64,000 nucleotides of DNA, from assembly GCA_017640615.1 (NCBI GenBank), contig JAEPQK010000001.1, forward strand, positions 496,001-560,000, in the 5' to 3' direction. The notes under the pieces are model-generated. The model saw only the letters and a list, made by a program, of their open reading frames with translations. It did no database searches and was not told where the DNA came from. Positions 7,639 through 16,967 of this stretch are shown here, one piece after another (within the stretch, counting starts at the first letter, position 1; the number at the start of each line of letters is the position of its first letter). Position numbers and translations under genes: made by a program. The stretch comes from Rhizobiaceae bacterium (GTDB lineage Bacteria > Pseudomonadota > Alphaproteobacteria > Rhizobiales > Rhizobiaceae).

Positions 7639-9318
7639 ATGGCCGAGGTGAAGTCCGACATCGAAATCGCGCGGGCGGCGAAAAAGAAGCCGATCATGGA
7701 GATCGGCGAAAAGCTCGGCATACCATCGGAGCATTTGCTGCCGTTCGGACACGACAAGGCGAAGCTGTCGTCGGAGTTCATCGCCTCCAAACGCGGCGAG
7801 AAGGATGGCAAGCTGGTTCTGGTGACGGCGATCAACCCGACGCCGGCGGGCGAAGGCAAGACGACCACCACGGTGGGTCTTGGCGACGGGCTCAACCGCA
7901 TCGGCAAGAACGCTGCAATTTGCATTCGCGAAGCTTCGCTGGGTCCGAATTTCGGCATGAAGGGCGGTGCTGCCGGCGGCGGCTATGCGCAGATCGTGCC
8001 AATGGAGGACATGAACCTCCACTTCACCGGCGACTTTCACGCCATCACCACGGCGCATAATCTGCTGTCGGCCATGATCGACAACCACATTTACTGGGGC
8101 AATGAGCTGGGCATCGACATTCGCCGCATCACATGGCGGCGCGTGATGGATATGAACGATCGGGCGCTGCGCCAGATCAACGTATCGCTCGGGGGTGTGG
8201 CTAATGGTTTCCCGCGCGAGACAGGCTTCGACATCACGGTTGCCTCGGAAGTGATGGCCATTCTTTGCCTGGCGAGCGATCTGGCCGATCTCGAGAAGCG
8301 CCTTGGCGATATCATCGTCGCCTATCGCCGTGACAAGACGCCAGTCTATGCCCGTGACATCAAGGCTGACCGGGCGATGGCCGTTCTTCTGAAGGACGCG
8401 ATGTCGCCCAATCTGGTGCAGACGCTGGAAAACAATCCGGCCTTCGTACATGGCGGTCCGTTCGCCAACATCGCGCATGGCTGCAACTCGGTCGTGGCTA
8501 CCCAGACCGCGCTGAAGCTCGCCGACTATGTGGTCACCGAGGCCGGTTTTGGCGCCGACCTAGGCGCTGAGAAGTTCTTCGACATCAAGTGCCGCAAGGC
8601 CGGTCTCAAGCCATCTGCGGTCGTCATCGTCGCCACCGTGCGAGCCCTCAAGATGAATGGCGGCGTGAAGAAGGAAGACCTTGGCAAAGAGGACGTGGCC
8701 GCCGTCGAAAAGGGCTGCGCCAATCTCGGCCGCCACATCGAAAACGTAAAACAGTTCGGCGTTCCGGCAGTTGTCGCGATCAACCATTTCATCGCCGATA
8801 CCGAAGCCGAGATCGACGCGGTGAAGGCGTTCGTCAAGTCGCAGGGATCGGAAGCGATCCTGTGCCAGCACTGGGCCAAGGGCTCGGAAGGCACCGAAGC
8901 TCTGGCGAAGAAGGTGGTCGAACTGGCGGACAGCGGCATGGCGCAGTTCTCGCCGCTCTATGAAGACGAGATGCCGCTCTTCGACAAGATCAATACCATC
9001 GTGAAGCGAATCTATCGCGGCTCGGAAGCGATTGCCGACAAGAGCGTGCGAACACAGCTCCACCAGTGGGAGGAGGCTGGCTACGGCAATCTCCCGGTCT
9101 GCATGGCGAAGACGCAGTACTCCTTCTCTACCGATCCCAATCTTCGCGGGGCGCCGGTCGACCATGTGGTGCCGGTGCGCGAGGTTAGGCTGTCGGCCGG
9201 CGCCGGTTTCGTCGTTGCGATATGCGGTGAGATCATGACGATGCCCGGCTTGCCGCGCGCGCCCGCCTCGGAGAAGATTTTCCTGAACGATGAAGGCCTG
9301 ATCGAAGGCCTGTTCTAG
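7639..9318 (+). CDS. fhs: Formate--tetrahydrofolate ligase
   Basis: A 559-residue enzyme, the usual length, that makes 10-formyl-THF from formate, THF and ATP for purine and one-carbon metabolism in the cytoplasm. The nucleotide-binding segment [18 protein letters not shown] begins near residue 67. Other typical blocks are [39 protein letters not shown] and, near the end, [16 protein letters not shown]. The ATG at 7639 follows GGGGAG about ten bases upstream. It appears monocistronic: a strong hairpin follows the stop. Confidence 0.97.
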   Translation: MAEVKSDIEIARAAKKKPIMEIGEKLGIPSEHLLPFGHDKAKLSSEFIASKRGEKDGKLVLVTAINPTPAGEGKTTTTVGLGDGLNRIGKNAAICIREASLGPNFGMKGGAAGGGYAQIVPMEDMNLHFTGDFHAITTAHNLLSAMIDNHIYWGNELGIDIRRITWRRVMDMNDRALRQINVSLGGVANGFPRETGFDITVASEVMAILCLASDLADLEKRLGDIIVAYRRDKTPVYARDIKADRAMAVLLKDAMSPNLVQTLENNPAFVHGGPFANIAHGCNSVVATQTALKLADYVVTEAGFGADLGAEKFFDIKCRKAGLKPSAVVIVATVRALKMNGGVKKEDLGKEDVAAVEKGCANLGRHIENVKQFGVPAVVAINHFIADTEAEIDAVKAFVKSQGSEAILCQHWAKGSEGTEALAKKVVELADSGMAQFSPLYEDEMPLFDKINTIVKRIYRGSEAIADKSVRTQLHQWEEAGYGNLPVCMAKTQYSFSTDPNLRGAPVDHVVPVREVRLSAGAGFVVAICGEIMTMPGLPRAPASEKIFLNDEGLIEGLF

Positions 9319-9331
9319 GGACAACTCATTC

Positions 9332-9360
9332 GCATGCGGGGGCGTCCTGCGCCCGCATGC
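9332..9360 (+). terminator. Strong hairpin after fhs, probable terminator
   Basis: GCATGCGGG (9332-9340) pairs with CCCGCATGC (9352-9360) around a short GC-rich loop. There is no T-run, so intrinsic termination is uncertain. The arm overlaps the first possible ATG of the DUF2254 frame (9357), supporting the later start used for that gene. Confidence 0.45.
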
Positions 9361-9413
9361 CGCCCGCCCGCAAACCGGTTGCGCTCCACGCGGCCAGCGG
9401 CCATACGAACGGT

Positions 9414-10721
9414 ATGGAAGGTATCGGGCGACCGACAATTGCGAAATGGGGCTGGCTGCTCTGGCGTCTGACAAGGCGGCTGTGGCTGCGCGCTACGCTG
9501 ATATCGCTCTTGGCAGTCGCCGCCGCACTCATCTCCATTGTCATCTCGCCGCATCTGCCGATCGGCCTTTCGGCCAAGATCGGAGCGGACGCGGTCGATC
9601 ACATTCTCAACATCATCGCCACGAGCATGTTGGCGGTCACGACCTTTTCGCTCTCGACAATAGTCGCCTCCTACTCGGCGGCAGCCACCAGCGTTACTCC
9701 GCGCGCAACCAAACTGCTGATCGAGGATCGGACGACCCACAATGTGCTGGCGACGTTTGTGGGTTCGTTTCTGTTCTCCGTCGTCGGTATCGTCACGCTT
9801 TCGATGAACGCCTATGGCGAGCAGGGCCGGGTCATCCTCTTCGCCGTGACCATTCTGGTCATCCTGCTCATTGTGGTCACTTTGCTGCGCTGGATCGATT
9901 ATCTGATCCGCCTCGGCCGGGTCGGCGAAACGACCGATGAGGTCGAGAAGGCCGCCACACACGCGATGAAGGCACGCGCGGACTTTCCGAATCTGGGTGG
10001 TGTGCGCTGGATCGACATGAAATCGCTGCCTGGCAATGCGCAGCCGGTGTTCGCAAAACGGATCGGCTATGTGCAGCATGTCGATGTGGGTGCGATCTCG
10101 TCGCGGGCAGGAGAGTTTGGCGCACGCGTCTATCTAGGAGCGCTGCCTGGAACATTTGCCGACCTCCATCGCCCGATCGCCTGGATTGCCGGCGCCAAAG
10201 GCGACTTCGATCCGGCGACTGTGGCCAAGGCATTCACCATCGCCAATGAGCGGTCGTTTGATCAGGATCCGCGCTTTGGCCTGTGCGTGCTGGCCGAGAT
10301 TGCCTCGCGGGCTTTGTCGCCCGGGCTCAACGATCCTGGAACGGCAATCGACGTGATCGGCCGCGCGGTTCGCGTGCTCTCCGCTTGGGCCGGGAACCAG
10401 GAAGAAGACGCCGATCCGCCATTCGCGAATGTCTACGTTCCGCCGATCCTGGTCGATGAATTGTTCGAGGACTTGATGGTGCCGATTTCCCGGGACGGCG
10501 CGCACCTTGCGGAGGTGCAGATCAGGCTGCAGAAAGCTTATGGTGCACTCGCCTGCAATGGTGACAAGCGCTTCCAGGCCGCGGCACTGAGATACTCGAA
10601 GATATCGCTGCAACGTGCCGAAGCTGCGCTAACGTCCGATTTCGACCTGAAGCGTGTGCGCGCCGCGGCCGCGCTGGTGAAGTCGCGGGCGAAAAAGAAT
10701 GGCTGGTCAGCTTCCAAATGA
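9414..10721 (+). CDS. DUF2254 family membrane protein
   Basis: A 435-residue protein with four N-terminal hydrophobic segments (for example ATLISLLAVAAALISIVIS and VILFAVTILVILLIVVTLL) and a cytoplasmic C-terminal half containing ALSPGLNDPGTAIDVI, typical of DUF2254. The function is unknown. The start at 9414 (MEGIGRP) is preferred over 9357, which lies inside the fhs hairpin. Its stop overlaps the ATG of the PAP2 gene (10718), so the two are translationally coupled and may share a membrane-related role. Confidence 0.8.
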   Translation: MEGIGRPTIAKWGWLLWRLTRRLWLRATLISLLAVAAALISIVISPHLPIGLSAKIGADAVDHILNIIATSMLAVTTFSLSTIVASYSAAATSVTPRATKLLIEDRTTHNVLATFVGSFLFSVVGIVTLSMNAYGEQGRVILFAVTILVILLIVVTLLRWIDYLIRLGRVGETTDEVEKAATHAMKARADFPNLGGVRWIDMKSLPGNAQPVFAKRIGYVQHVDVGAISSRAGEFGARVYLGALPGTFADLHRPIAWIAGAKGDFDPATVAKAFTIANERSFDQDPRFGLCVLAEIASRALSPGLNDPGTAIDVIGRAVRVLSAWAGNQEEDADPPFANVYVPPILVDELFEDLMVPISRDGAHLAEVQIRLQKAYGALACNGDKRFQAAALRYSKISLQRAEAALTSDFDLKRVRAAAALVKSRAKKNGWSASK

Positions 10722-11425
10722 ATGACGCTGCCTTGAAGCCAAAGCGCAAGGTCGCACTGCCCGTCGCGCTTCTCACCTGCATGGCCGCGGCCGTCTTCGT
10801 GTTTGTGCGTGTTGCCAGGGCAGTGCGAGGCGAAGAGGTCGGTGCGTTCGACCGGGCGATCCTTCTGTGGTTCCGCGACCCGCAAAATCCTGCCGATCCG
10901 ATCGGCCCGCAATGGTTCGAGGAAACGGTGGCCGAAATCACAGCACTTGGGGGTTATCCCGTGCTCACCGTGCTGGTCGCCTCGGTAGCAGGCTACCTGC
11001 TTTTGTCGCGCAAATTCGGTCCAGCCGGCTATCTGCTGGTGTCGATTGGCGTCGGCACCGCACTCAGCCAGTTTCTCAAGGCGGCCTATGCGCGGCCAAG
11101 ACCCGATCTGGTGGATCATCTCGTCGATACGTTTACGGCGAGCTTTCCGAGCGGCCACGCGACGATGGCGACCGTCGTCTACCTCACGCTGGCTGCGTTG
11201 ATCGTTCTCTTTGTCGGAAAACTGCTCATCCGCATATATGTGATGACAGCTGCGATCCTGCTGGCCCTCGCTGTTGGCACCAGCCGCATCTATCTCGGCG
11301 TTCACTGGCCGAGCGACGTTCTGGCCGGCTGGGCGCTGGGTGCTGCCTGGGCGGCTTTCTCCTGGCTGGTTTTTGCCTGGCTTCACGCGCGCCGTTGGGG
11401 CGAACCAGACCAGGACGCATCATGA
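10718..11425 (+). CDS. PAP2-family membrane phosphatase
   Basis: A 235-residue membrane protein with the three phosphatase motifs of the PAP2 (type 2 phosphatidic acid phosphatase) family: KAAYARPRPD near 121, PSGH near 143-146 and SRIYLGVHWPSD near 188-199. Members dephosphorylate lipid phosphates such as phosphatidate or undecaprenyl diphosphate at the membrane; the exact substrate is not readable here. It is coupled to DUF2254 by an ATGA overlap. The TGA is followed at once by the trp promoter. Confidence 0.9.
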   Translation: MNDAALKPKRKVALPVALLTCMAAAVFVFVRVARAVRGEEVGAFDRAILLWFRDPQNPADPIGPQWFEETVAEITALGGYPVLTVLVASVAGYLLLSRKFGPAGYLLVSIGVGTALSQFLKAAYARPRPDLVDHLVDTFTASFPSGHATMATVVYLTLAALIVLFVGKLLIRIYVMTAAILLALAVGTSRIYLGVHWPSDVLAGWALGAAWAAFSWLVFAWLHARRWGEPDQDAS

Positions 11426-11426
11426 G

Positions 11427-11455
11427 TTGCGCGGCAGGGATTTCGCCGCTATTGA
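11427..11455 (+). promoter_or_regulatory. Predicted trpL promoter
   Basis: TTGCGC (11427-11432), a 17-base spacer and TATTGA (11450-11455) form a sigma-70-like promoter. The ATG of the leader peptide lies 8 bases after the -10 box, so the transcript would start at or next to the A of the ATG. This matches the leaderless trpL mRNA known in Sinorhizobium meliloti. Confidence 0.6.
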
Positions 11456-11462
11456 TCTCGCC

Positions 11463-11510
11463 ATGAACGCGATTTCGACCAACAACAATTGGTGGTGGGG
11501 CTGCAACTAG
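11463..11510 (+). CDS. trpL: trp leader peptide
   Basis: A 15-codon frame encodes MNAISTNNNWWWGCN with three consecutive tryptophan codons. It lies 100 bp upstream of trpE(G) and 35 bp before a terminator hairpin with a T-run, the standard layout of ribosome-mediated trp attenuation. In S. meliloti the equivalent gene also yields a trans-acting RNA (rnTrpL) and a functional peptide (peTrpL); whether this holds here is inference. No Shine-Dalgarno is visible, consistent with leaderless translation. Confidence 0.92.
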   Translation: MNAISTNNNWWWGCN

Positions 11511-11545
11511 CGGCCTGACGAAGCGCGTGTTCAAGAAAGCATGTT

Positions 11546-11578
11546 GGCCGCAACGGGATAACCGGGCGGCCATTTTTT
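11546..11578 (+). terminator. trp attenuator terminator
   Basis: GGCCGC (11546-11551) pairs with GCGGCC (11566-11571), with an inner CGG/CCG pair, followed by six T (11573-11578). It lies between trpL and trpE(G) and would end transcription when tryptophan is plentiful. The GGCCGC arm could alternatively pair with GCGGCC at 11509-11514 region sequence (AGCGGCC), giving an antiterminator; this pairing is inferred. Confidence 0.85.
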
Positions 11579-11612
11579 ATGTCCCGCCCAGAGCGAAGGA
11601 CGGAGACTGACA

Positions 11613-13802
11613 ATGGTGATCGAAACTCTCGAAGACGGCGCGGAGCGCTTCGTGACGCAAGGTGGCGTTGCGATTACGCGACGGCGCCACGAGACGCCCT
11701 ATGAAGGCGCGATTGACACCTATATCGACGCGCTGGACGGTCGGCGCGGCTGCGTGTTTTCGTCGAACTACGAGTATCCGGGGCGCTACACGCGCTGGGA
11801 TACGGCAATCGTCGATCCGCCGCTCTGCATCACCGCGCGCGGCCGGGCAGTGCGCATAGAAGCGTTGAACGCGCGGGGCGCCGTACTCATTCCGCTTGTG
11901 ACGGAAGCGCTGAGCGGCAAGCCCGATCTTTCGATCGAAGAGGCCTCGGAGCAGCGCATTTGGCTGCAGGTCGCGGAACCAACCCGCATCTTCACGGAAG
12001 AAGAACGTTCACGCGCCCCAACCGTGTTTTCGGTGCTGCGGGTTCTTGTCGACCTGTTTCGCTGCGATCAGGACGACAATATAGGGCTCTACGGCGCTTT
12101 CGGTTACGATCTGGCGTTCCAGTTCGACCCTATCGAACAGAAGCTCGAGCGCGGCGAAAGCCAGCGCGATCTGGTGCTTTATCTGCCCGACGAAATTCTG
12201 GTCGTCGATCACCACGCCGCCAAGGCATGGCATGACCGATACGATTTCTCAGGCGCGGGCTTTTCGACCGAGGGGTTGGAGCGCGGCGGCGAAGAGGAAC
12301 CGTTCGCGCCAGCGGCAACAATTCCACCGCGCGGCGACCACGAGCCCGGCGAATATGCGCGGCTGGTGGAAAAGGCTAAGGAGAGCTTCCGTCGCGGCGA
12401 CCTTTTCGAAGTCGTTCCCGGTCAGCTCTTCTACGAGCGCTGCGAATCCCGGCCTTCGCAAATCTCCCGTCGCCTCAAGGCGATCAATCCGTCTCCCTAT
12501 TCCTTCTTCATCAACCTCGGCGAACGCGAATATCTGATCGGCGCGTCACCGGAGATGTTCGTGCGGGTGTCTGGCCGGCGCGTCGAGACCTGCCCGATTT
12601 CAGGCACGATCCGGCGCGGTGACGACGCCATCTCCGACAGCGAGCAGATACTGAAGCTTCTCAATTCGAAGAAGGATGAATCGGAGCTCACCATGTGCTC
12701 CGACGTCGACCGCAACGACAAAAGCCGGGTCTGCGAGCCGGGTTCGGTGCGTGTAATCGGCCGCCGTCAGATCGAGATGTATTCGCGCCTTATTCATACG
12801 GTCGATCACATCGAAGGCCGTTTGCGCGAGGGCATGGACGCATTCGACGCATTCCTGAGCCACGCATGGGCAGTGACAGTGACCGGCGCACCCAAGCTGT
12901 GGGCGATGCGCTTCATCGAAAACCACGAAAAGAGCCCGCGTGCCTGGTATGGCGGCGCGGTTGGCATGGTGCATTTCAACGGTAGCCTGAACACCGGCCT
13001 GACGCTGCGTACGATCCGCATCAAGGACGGTCTGGCCGAAGTGCGTGCGGGCGCGACGCTGCTCAATGATTCCAACCCGGAAGAGGAAGAGGCCGAAACC
13101 GAGCTCAAGGCGTCCGCCATGCTTGCGGCAATCCGCGAAGCGACGGCCGGCAATGCGCCGAGCGCGGAGCGCGGAGCCGCCCGCGTGGGCGAGGGGCATT
13201 CCATACTCCTGGTCGATCATGAAGACAGTTTCGTCCACACGCTTGCGAACTATTTCCGCCAGACCGGTGCGCAGGTGACGACGGTGCGCTCGCCGGTTGC
13301 CGACGAGGTGTTCGACAAGGTCAATCCCGATCTCGTCGTGCTTTCGCCGGGTCCGGGCTCGCCGAAGGATTTCGACTGCAAGGCGACAATCGAGAAGGCG
13401 CGCGCGCGAAATCTACCGATATTCGGAGTGTGCCTCGGTTTGCAGGCGCTCGCCGAGGCTTTTGGCGGCGAACTGCGCCAGCTTCGCGACCCGATGCACG
13501 GCAAGCCCTCGCGCATTCGGATAAGCGAGCCGGGCATCGTCTTTTCCGGCTTGCCGGCTGAGGTCACCGTCGGCCGTTATCATTCGATTTTCGCCGACCC
13601 GGTGAAGTTGCCGGAGGAGTTCACGATCACCGCCGAAACCGAAGACGGTGTGGTTATGGCGATCGAGCACCGCAGCGCGCCGATTGCGGCGGTGCAGTTT
13701 CATCCCGAATCCATTATGTCGCTTGGGCAGAATGCCGGTATGCGCATGATCGAGAATGTCGTTGCGCATCTGCCGCGCAAGGCGGGAGTGAAGGCGGCGT
13801 AG
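11613..13802 (+). CDS. trpE(G): Anthranilate synthase, fused TrpE-TrpG
   Basis: A 729-residue fusion typical of rhizobia. The N-terminal ~510 residues are the chorismate-binding TrpE part ([21 protein letters not shown], then [16 protein letters not shown]). The C-terminal ~200 are the glutamine amidotransferase TrpG part with the catalytic cysteine in [16 protein letters not shown] (about residue 607) and the histidine in QFHPESIMS. It converts chorismate and glutamine to anthranilate, the first step of tryptophan synthesis. It is controlled by the attenuator just upstream. GGAG precedes the ATG. Confidence 0.97.
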   Translation: MVIETLEDGAERFVTQGGVAITRRRHETPYEGAIDTYIDALDGRRGCVFSSNYEYPGRYTRWDTAIVDPPLCITARGRAVRIEALNARGAVLIPLVTEALSGKPDLSIEEASEQRIWLQVAEPTRIFTEEERSRAPTVFSVLRVLVDLFRCDQDDNIGLYGAFGYDLAFQFDPIEQKLERGESQRDLVLYLPDEILVVDHHAAKAWHDRYDFSGAGFSTEGLERGGEEEPFAPAATIPPRGDHEPGEYARLVEKAKESFRRGDLFEVVPGQLFYERCESRPSQISRRLKAINPSPYSFFINLGEREYLIGASPEMFVRVSGRRVETCPISGTIRRGDDAISDSEQILKLLNSKKDESELTMCSDVDRNDKSRVCEPGSVRVIGRRQIEMYSRLIHTVDHIEGRLREGMDAFDAFLSHAWAVTVTGAPKLWAMRFIENHEKSPRAWYGGAVGMVHFNGSLNTGLTLRTIRIKDGLAEVRAGATLLNDSNPEEEEAETELKASAMLAAIREATAGNAPSAERGAARVGEGHSILLVDHEDSFVHTLANYFRQTGAQVTTVRSPVADEVFDKVNPDLVVLSPGPGSPKDFDCKATIEKARARNLPIFGVCLGLQALAEAFGGELRQLRDPMHGKPSRIRISEPGIVFSGLPAEVTVGRYHSIFADPVKLPEEFTITAETEDGVVMAIEHRSAPIAAVQFHPESIMSLGQNAGMRMIENVVAHLPRKAGVKAA

Positions 13803-13818
13803 GCCTGGAGACAATCCG

Positions 13819-14724
13819 ATGTCGAAAACGCGCGTCCAGAGGCTGGCAGGCTGGTCGATCGTGATCGCCTTCGTCGTCATGGCGCTCAAATTCGCGGCAT
13901 GGCGCATGACCGGCTCGGTCGCGCTTTTGTCCGACGCGCTGGAGTCGATCGTCAATGTGATCGCTGCGACCGCCGCGCTCTGGGCCATACGGCTTTCGCA
14001 CAAACCGGCGGACCGGACGCACCAGCACGGCCATCACAAGGCGGAGTATTTTTCCGCCGTGCTGGAAGGCGTGCTTATCGTCATCGCCGCGTTGCTGATC
14101 GTCGTCGAAGTCTGGCGCGCCTGGCAGGCGCCGGTTGTGCTCGATGCGCCCTGGACGGGGTTAGCGATCAACGGTGTGGCGACGGTCGTCAACGCGTTTT
14201 GGGCTACCCTGCTGATGCGGGCGGCGCGCGCGCATAAATCGCCAGCCCTCGAAGCCGACAGTCGGCACCTCTATTCCGACGTATTGACGTCGGTGGCGGT
14301 GATCGCGGGTCTGGTGTGTGCTGTGTTCACCGGCTGGCTCTGGCTGGATTCGGTACTCGCGCTCGTCGTTGCGCTTAACATTCTCTGGCAGGGCTGGAAG
14401 GTCATCTCGGCCTCCGTCGACGGGCTCATGGATCGCGCAGTGGCTCTGGACGAGCATATCCGTATTCGCGACATCATCTCCGCCAGCTCCAAAGGCGCGA
14501 TCGAAGTGCACGACCTGAAGACGCGTATCGCCGGACGCGCGACCTTCATCGAATTCCATCTGGTGGTCGATGCAGAGATGACGGTGGGCGAAAGCCACAT
14601 TATCTGCGACCGCATCGAGGAAGCGCTTATGAGCGAAGTTCCGTCTGTGCGCGTTCTCATTCATGTCGAACCGGAGCATGAGGCGAAGCTGCCCGCCGGT
14701 TCGAGTGCAGTGCCTTTCGCGTGA
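13819..14724 (+). CDS. Cation diffusion facilitator (CDF) family metal exporter
   Basis: A 301-residue inner-membrane transporter with the CDF pattern: LLSDALESIVNV in the second membrane helix (about residue 37-48), a loop rich in His (HQHGHHK), EADSRHLYSDVLTSVAV in helix five, and a C-terminal cytoplasmic domain (VHDLKTRIAG, IEFHLVVDAEMTVGESH). Such proteins export divalent metals such as Zn, Co, Fe or Mn in exchange for protons; specificity cannot be assigned here. It begins 16 bp after trpE(G) and ends 4 bp before the next gene. Confidence 0.9.
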   Translation: MSKTRVQRLAGWSIVIAFVVMALKFAAWRMTGSVALLSDALESIVNVIAATAALWAIRLSHKPADRTHQHGHHKAEYFSAVLEGVLIVIAALLIVVEVWRAWQAPVVLDAPWTGLAINGVATVVNAFWATLLMRAARAHKSPALEADSRHLYSDVLTSVAVIAGLVCAVFTGWLWLDSVLALVVALNILWQGWKVISASVDGLMDRAVALDEHIRIRDIISASSKGAIEVHDLKTRIAGRATFIEFHLVVDAEMTVGESHIICDRIEEALMSEVPSVRVLIHVEPEHEAKLPAGSSAVPFA

Positions 14725-14728
14725 GAAC

Positions 14729-15784
14729 ATGAAAGGCATAGCCGCACTCCCAATCTGGGCGCAGTGGGTAGCGCTGCTCGTTCTGGCGGGGTGTGTGTCT
14801 TTCGCTTTGGAATTGACGGAGTTGCCAGCCGCATTCCTGGTCGGGCCCATGCTTTCGGCAATCGTGTTCGGCGTCGCAGGGGCGGTCATCCGCATGCCGC
14901 ATATCGCTTTCGTGGTGGCGCAGGGAGTGGTGTCGTGCCTGGTCGCGTCCTCGCTGTCGCCGGAGTTTCTTCCGGCGTTCATGGCCAACTGGCCGCTGCT
15001 TCTCGGTAGCGTGGTGATCACACTCGCCGCGAGCAGTCTTTTGGGCTGGCTGATCAGTTTTTGGAAAATCCTGCCCGGAACGACCGCCGTTTGGGGTTCG
15101 GCGCCGGGTGCTGCCTCTGCCATGGTGCTGATGGCCGGCGCATTCGGGGCCGACCAAAGGTTGGTCGCCTTCATGCAATATTATCGCGTCGTGCTGGTCA
15201 CAGCGGCTGCAGCAATCATCGCGCGTCTTTGGGTTGGAGAGACGGGCGGCAGCGAAGTCGTTTGGTTTCCGCCGATCGAAGCGGCGCCGTTCGCGGCAAC
15301 CATTTTCGTGGTGATCGTCGGCCCTTTTGTCGGGCGGCTTCTGCGTTTTGCCTCGCCACAGTTCATCGGCACGCTGCTGGTCGCCTTTGCGCTTCACACG
15401 GGTGCGGGTGTCGAGTTTCAGTTGCCGGAATGGCTGCTGGCTGCAAGCTATAGCGCGGTCGGTTTGACTATCGGTCTGCGCTTCAACCGCGAGACGATTG
15501 CGCAGGTACGCCGATCCTTCCGGCAGGTGACGGCATCGATCCTCGCCCTCATCGCGATTTGCGGGCTGGTTGCGTTTCTGCTCGCCCAATTCGCGGGCGT
15601 CGATCCGCTGACCGCCTATCTCGCCACCAGTCCGGGTGGCATGGATTCGGTCGCCATCATCGCGGCCGCTGCCGATGGCGTCGACCTTTCCTTTGTCATG
15701 GCGCTGCAGATGCTGCGTTTCCTTATCGTGCTTTTGATGGGTCCCAGCCTCGCGCGGATGGTCGCGAAAAGCGTCCGCGAGTAG
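14729..15784 (+). CDS. AbrB-family (ammonia monooxygenase-like) membrane protein
   Basis: A 351-residue, very hydrophobic protein with a repeated architecture of about ten membrane segments, and the motifs ELPAAFLVGPMLSAIVFG and ATSPGGMDSVAIIAAAADG that mark the AbrB/AbrB-duplication membrane family (often mislabelled ammonia monooxygenase). The role is unknown, possibly transport. The ATG at 14729 lies 4 bp after the CDF stop, suggesting co-transcription; the in-frame extension to 14663 is inside the CDF gene and is rejected. Confidence 0.85.
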   Translation: MKGIAALPIWAQWVALLVLAGCVSFALELTELPAAFLVGPMLSAIVFGVAGAVIRMPHIAFVVAQGVVSCLVASSLSPEFLPAFMANWPLLLGSVVITLAASSLLGWLISFWKILPGTTAVWGSAPGAASAMVLMAGAFGADQRLVAFMQYYRVVLVTAAAAIIARLWVGETGGSEVVWFPPIEAAPFAATIFVVIVGPFVGRLLRFASPQFIGTLLVAFALHTGAGVEFQLPEWLLAASYSAVGLTIGLRFNRETIAQVRRSFRQVTASILALIAICGLVAFLLAQFAGVDPLTAYLATSPGGMDSVAIIAAAADGVDLSFVMALQMLRFLIVLLMGPSLARMVAKSVRE

Positions 15785-15949
15785 CGGCGTTTTTGCATGG
15801 CAGCCATGCTGCTTGTGGCGCTATCGCCACACCACGTTGCGCGCCACTATTTGGACGCCTTTGGCACAGACCGCCGCCATCTTTGGCAGGCAGTCCGGCT
15901 TTCGAGAGCCGCCCTGAGCGGCGCAACGAAAGCAATGGTTCAGCCTGTC

Positions 15950-16669
15950 ATGTCCGTTTCCCGCCGTCAGTTTTTGCGTCATTCCCTTGTCGTCGCCTTG
16001 GCACCAACCGTCGCCGGATGCATGACGGCGCGCGAGCCGCTCAAGCCTGCTGGCCCGGACCCATATTACGTCGCGATGTATGGACCGCGGCCCGACGAGC
16101 GTTTTCCGCTGCCTGCCACCGACATCAGCAATGTGGACCCGCAATTCCTGCGTCAGCAGGTCGACTATTTCGGGCCTGAGGCCGCCGGTACAATTGTCGT
16201 CGACACGCCCAACCGTTTCCTATTCCTCGTCCAGGAAAACAGGAAGGCGATGCGCTATGGCATCGGGGTCGGCAAGGCGGGTCTTGAGTTTGAAGGCAGG
16301 GCCACGATTGCGCGCAAAGCCGAATGGCCGCGCTGGACGCCGACGCAGTCGATGATCGCGCGCGAGCCGGATCGCTACGGCCCGCTTGCCGGCGGGATGG
16401 AGCCGGGGCTTACCAATCCGCTCGGGCCGCGTGCGCTCTATCTGTTCCGCGATGGCGTCGACACGCTCTACCGTATTCACGGTACGACCGAGGCGTGGTC
16501 GATCGGCAAGGCCATCTCCTCAGGCTGTATCCGCCTGTTCAACCAGGATATTCTCGACCTTTACGGTCGGGTGCCCGTCGGCGCCGTTGTCGTGGTGCTG
16601 CGCCATGATGCGCCTTCGGAGGAGGCCGTACCGGTGGCTAACGCAACTGGCACTTTCGCATCGGCTTGA
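15950..16669 (+). CDS. L,D-transpeptidase (YkuD), Tat-type lipoprotein
   Basis: A 239-residue exported protein. The signal contains a twin-arginine-like motif (SRRQFLR, residues 4-10) and a lipobox VAGC ending near residue 24. The YkuD catalytic core IHGTTEAWSIG...SSGCIRL is intact, with His ~177 and Cys ~193. Such enzymes make 3-3 cross-links in peptidoglycan or attach proteins to it. ATG at 15935 is an alternative start 5 codons earlier; neither has a good ribosome site. Confidence 0.9.
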   Translation: MSVSRRQFLRHSLVVALAPTVAGCMTAREPLKPAGPDPYYVAMYGPRPDERFPLPATDISNVDPQFLRQQVDYFGPEAAGTIVVDTPNRFLFLVQENRKAMRYGIGVGKAGLEFEGRATIARKAEWPRWTPTQSMIAREPDRYGPLAGGMEPGLTNPLGPRALYLFRDGVDTLYRIHGTTEAWSIGKAISSGCIRLFNQDILDLYGRVPVGAVVVVLRHDAPSEEAVPVANATGTFASA

Positions 16670-16883
16670 TCTGGCAAGGCGCGTGCCGGCTTGCCTCGGC
16701 CCGGGCTTCGCGCTATCACGCCGCCATGTCGATGCGCAGCACATCCATGGTTACCTCCGGGCCGTCCTTTGCCCGTGAGACCGCGCGCGCGTTTTTCTCG
16801 ACGCTCCGTCTACTCGGCCTTAGCGGCGATCGCCGGGCTCGCTGAAGAGGAGCACCCGGCGGTCGAATGGGCCGCCGCGGCCT
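16670..16883. other. Intergenic region before leuA
   Basis: I see no gene, clear promoter or repeat in this stretch. It precedes a 27-codon frame that overlaps the leuA start. Confidence 0.5.
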
Positions 16884-16967
16884 ATGCTCCTTACCACCCG
16901 CATCAGCAAAGATTTTCGTGCCGCCGCGCCACGTGAGGCAGGGGCACTGACGGAGCCACCAAAATGA
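16884..16967 (+). CDS. Possible short upstream frame overlapping leuA start
   Basis: A 27-codon frame starts MLLTTRISKDFRAAAPREAG and its TGA overlaps the leuA ATG as ATGA (16964-16967). The overlap geometry would allow translational coupling to leuA. It has two Leu codons directly after the start, fewer than in classic leucine leader peptides, and no strong ribosome site. It could be a regulatory leader or a chance frame. Confidence 0.3.
   Translation: MLLTTRISKDFRAAAPREAGALTEPPK

Noticed and set aside
9357..9413. Earlier start for the DUF2254 protein
   Set aside because: The ATG lies in the arm of the fhs hairpin and the added residues are not hydrophobic or conserved in character.
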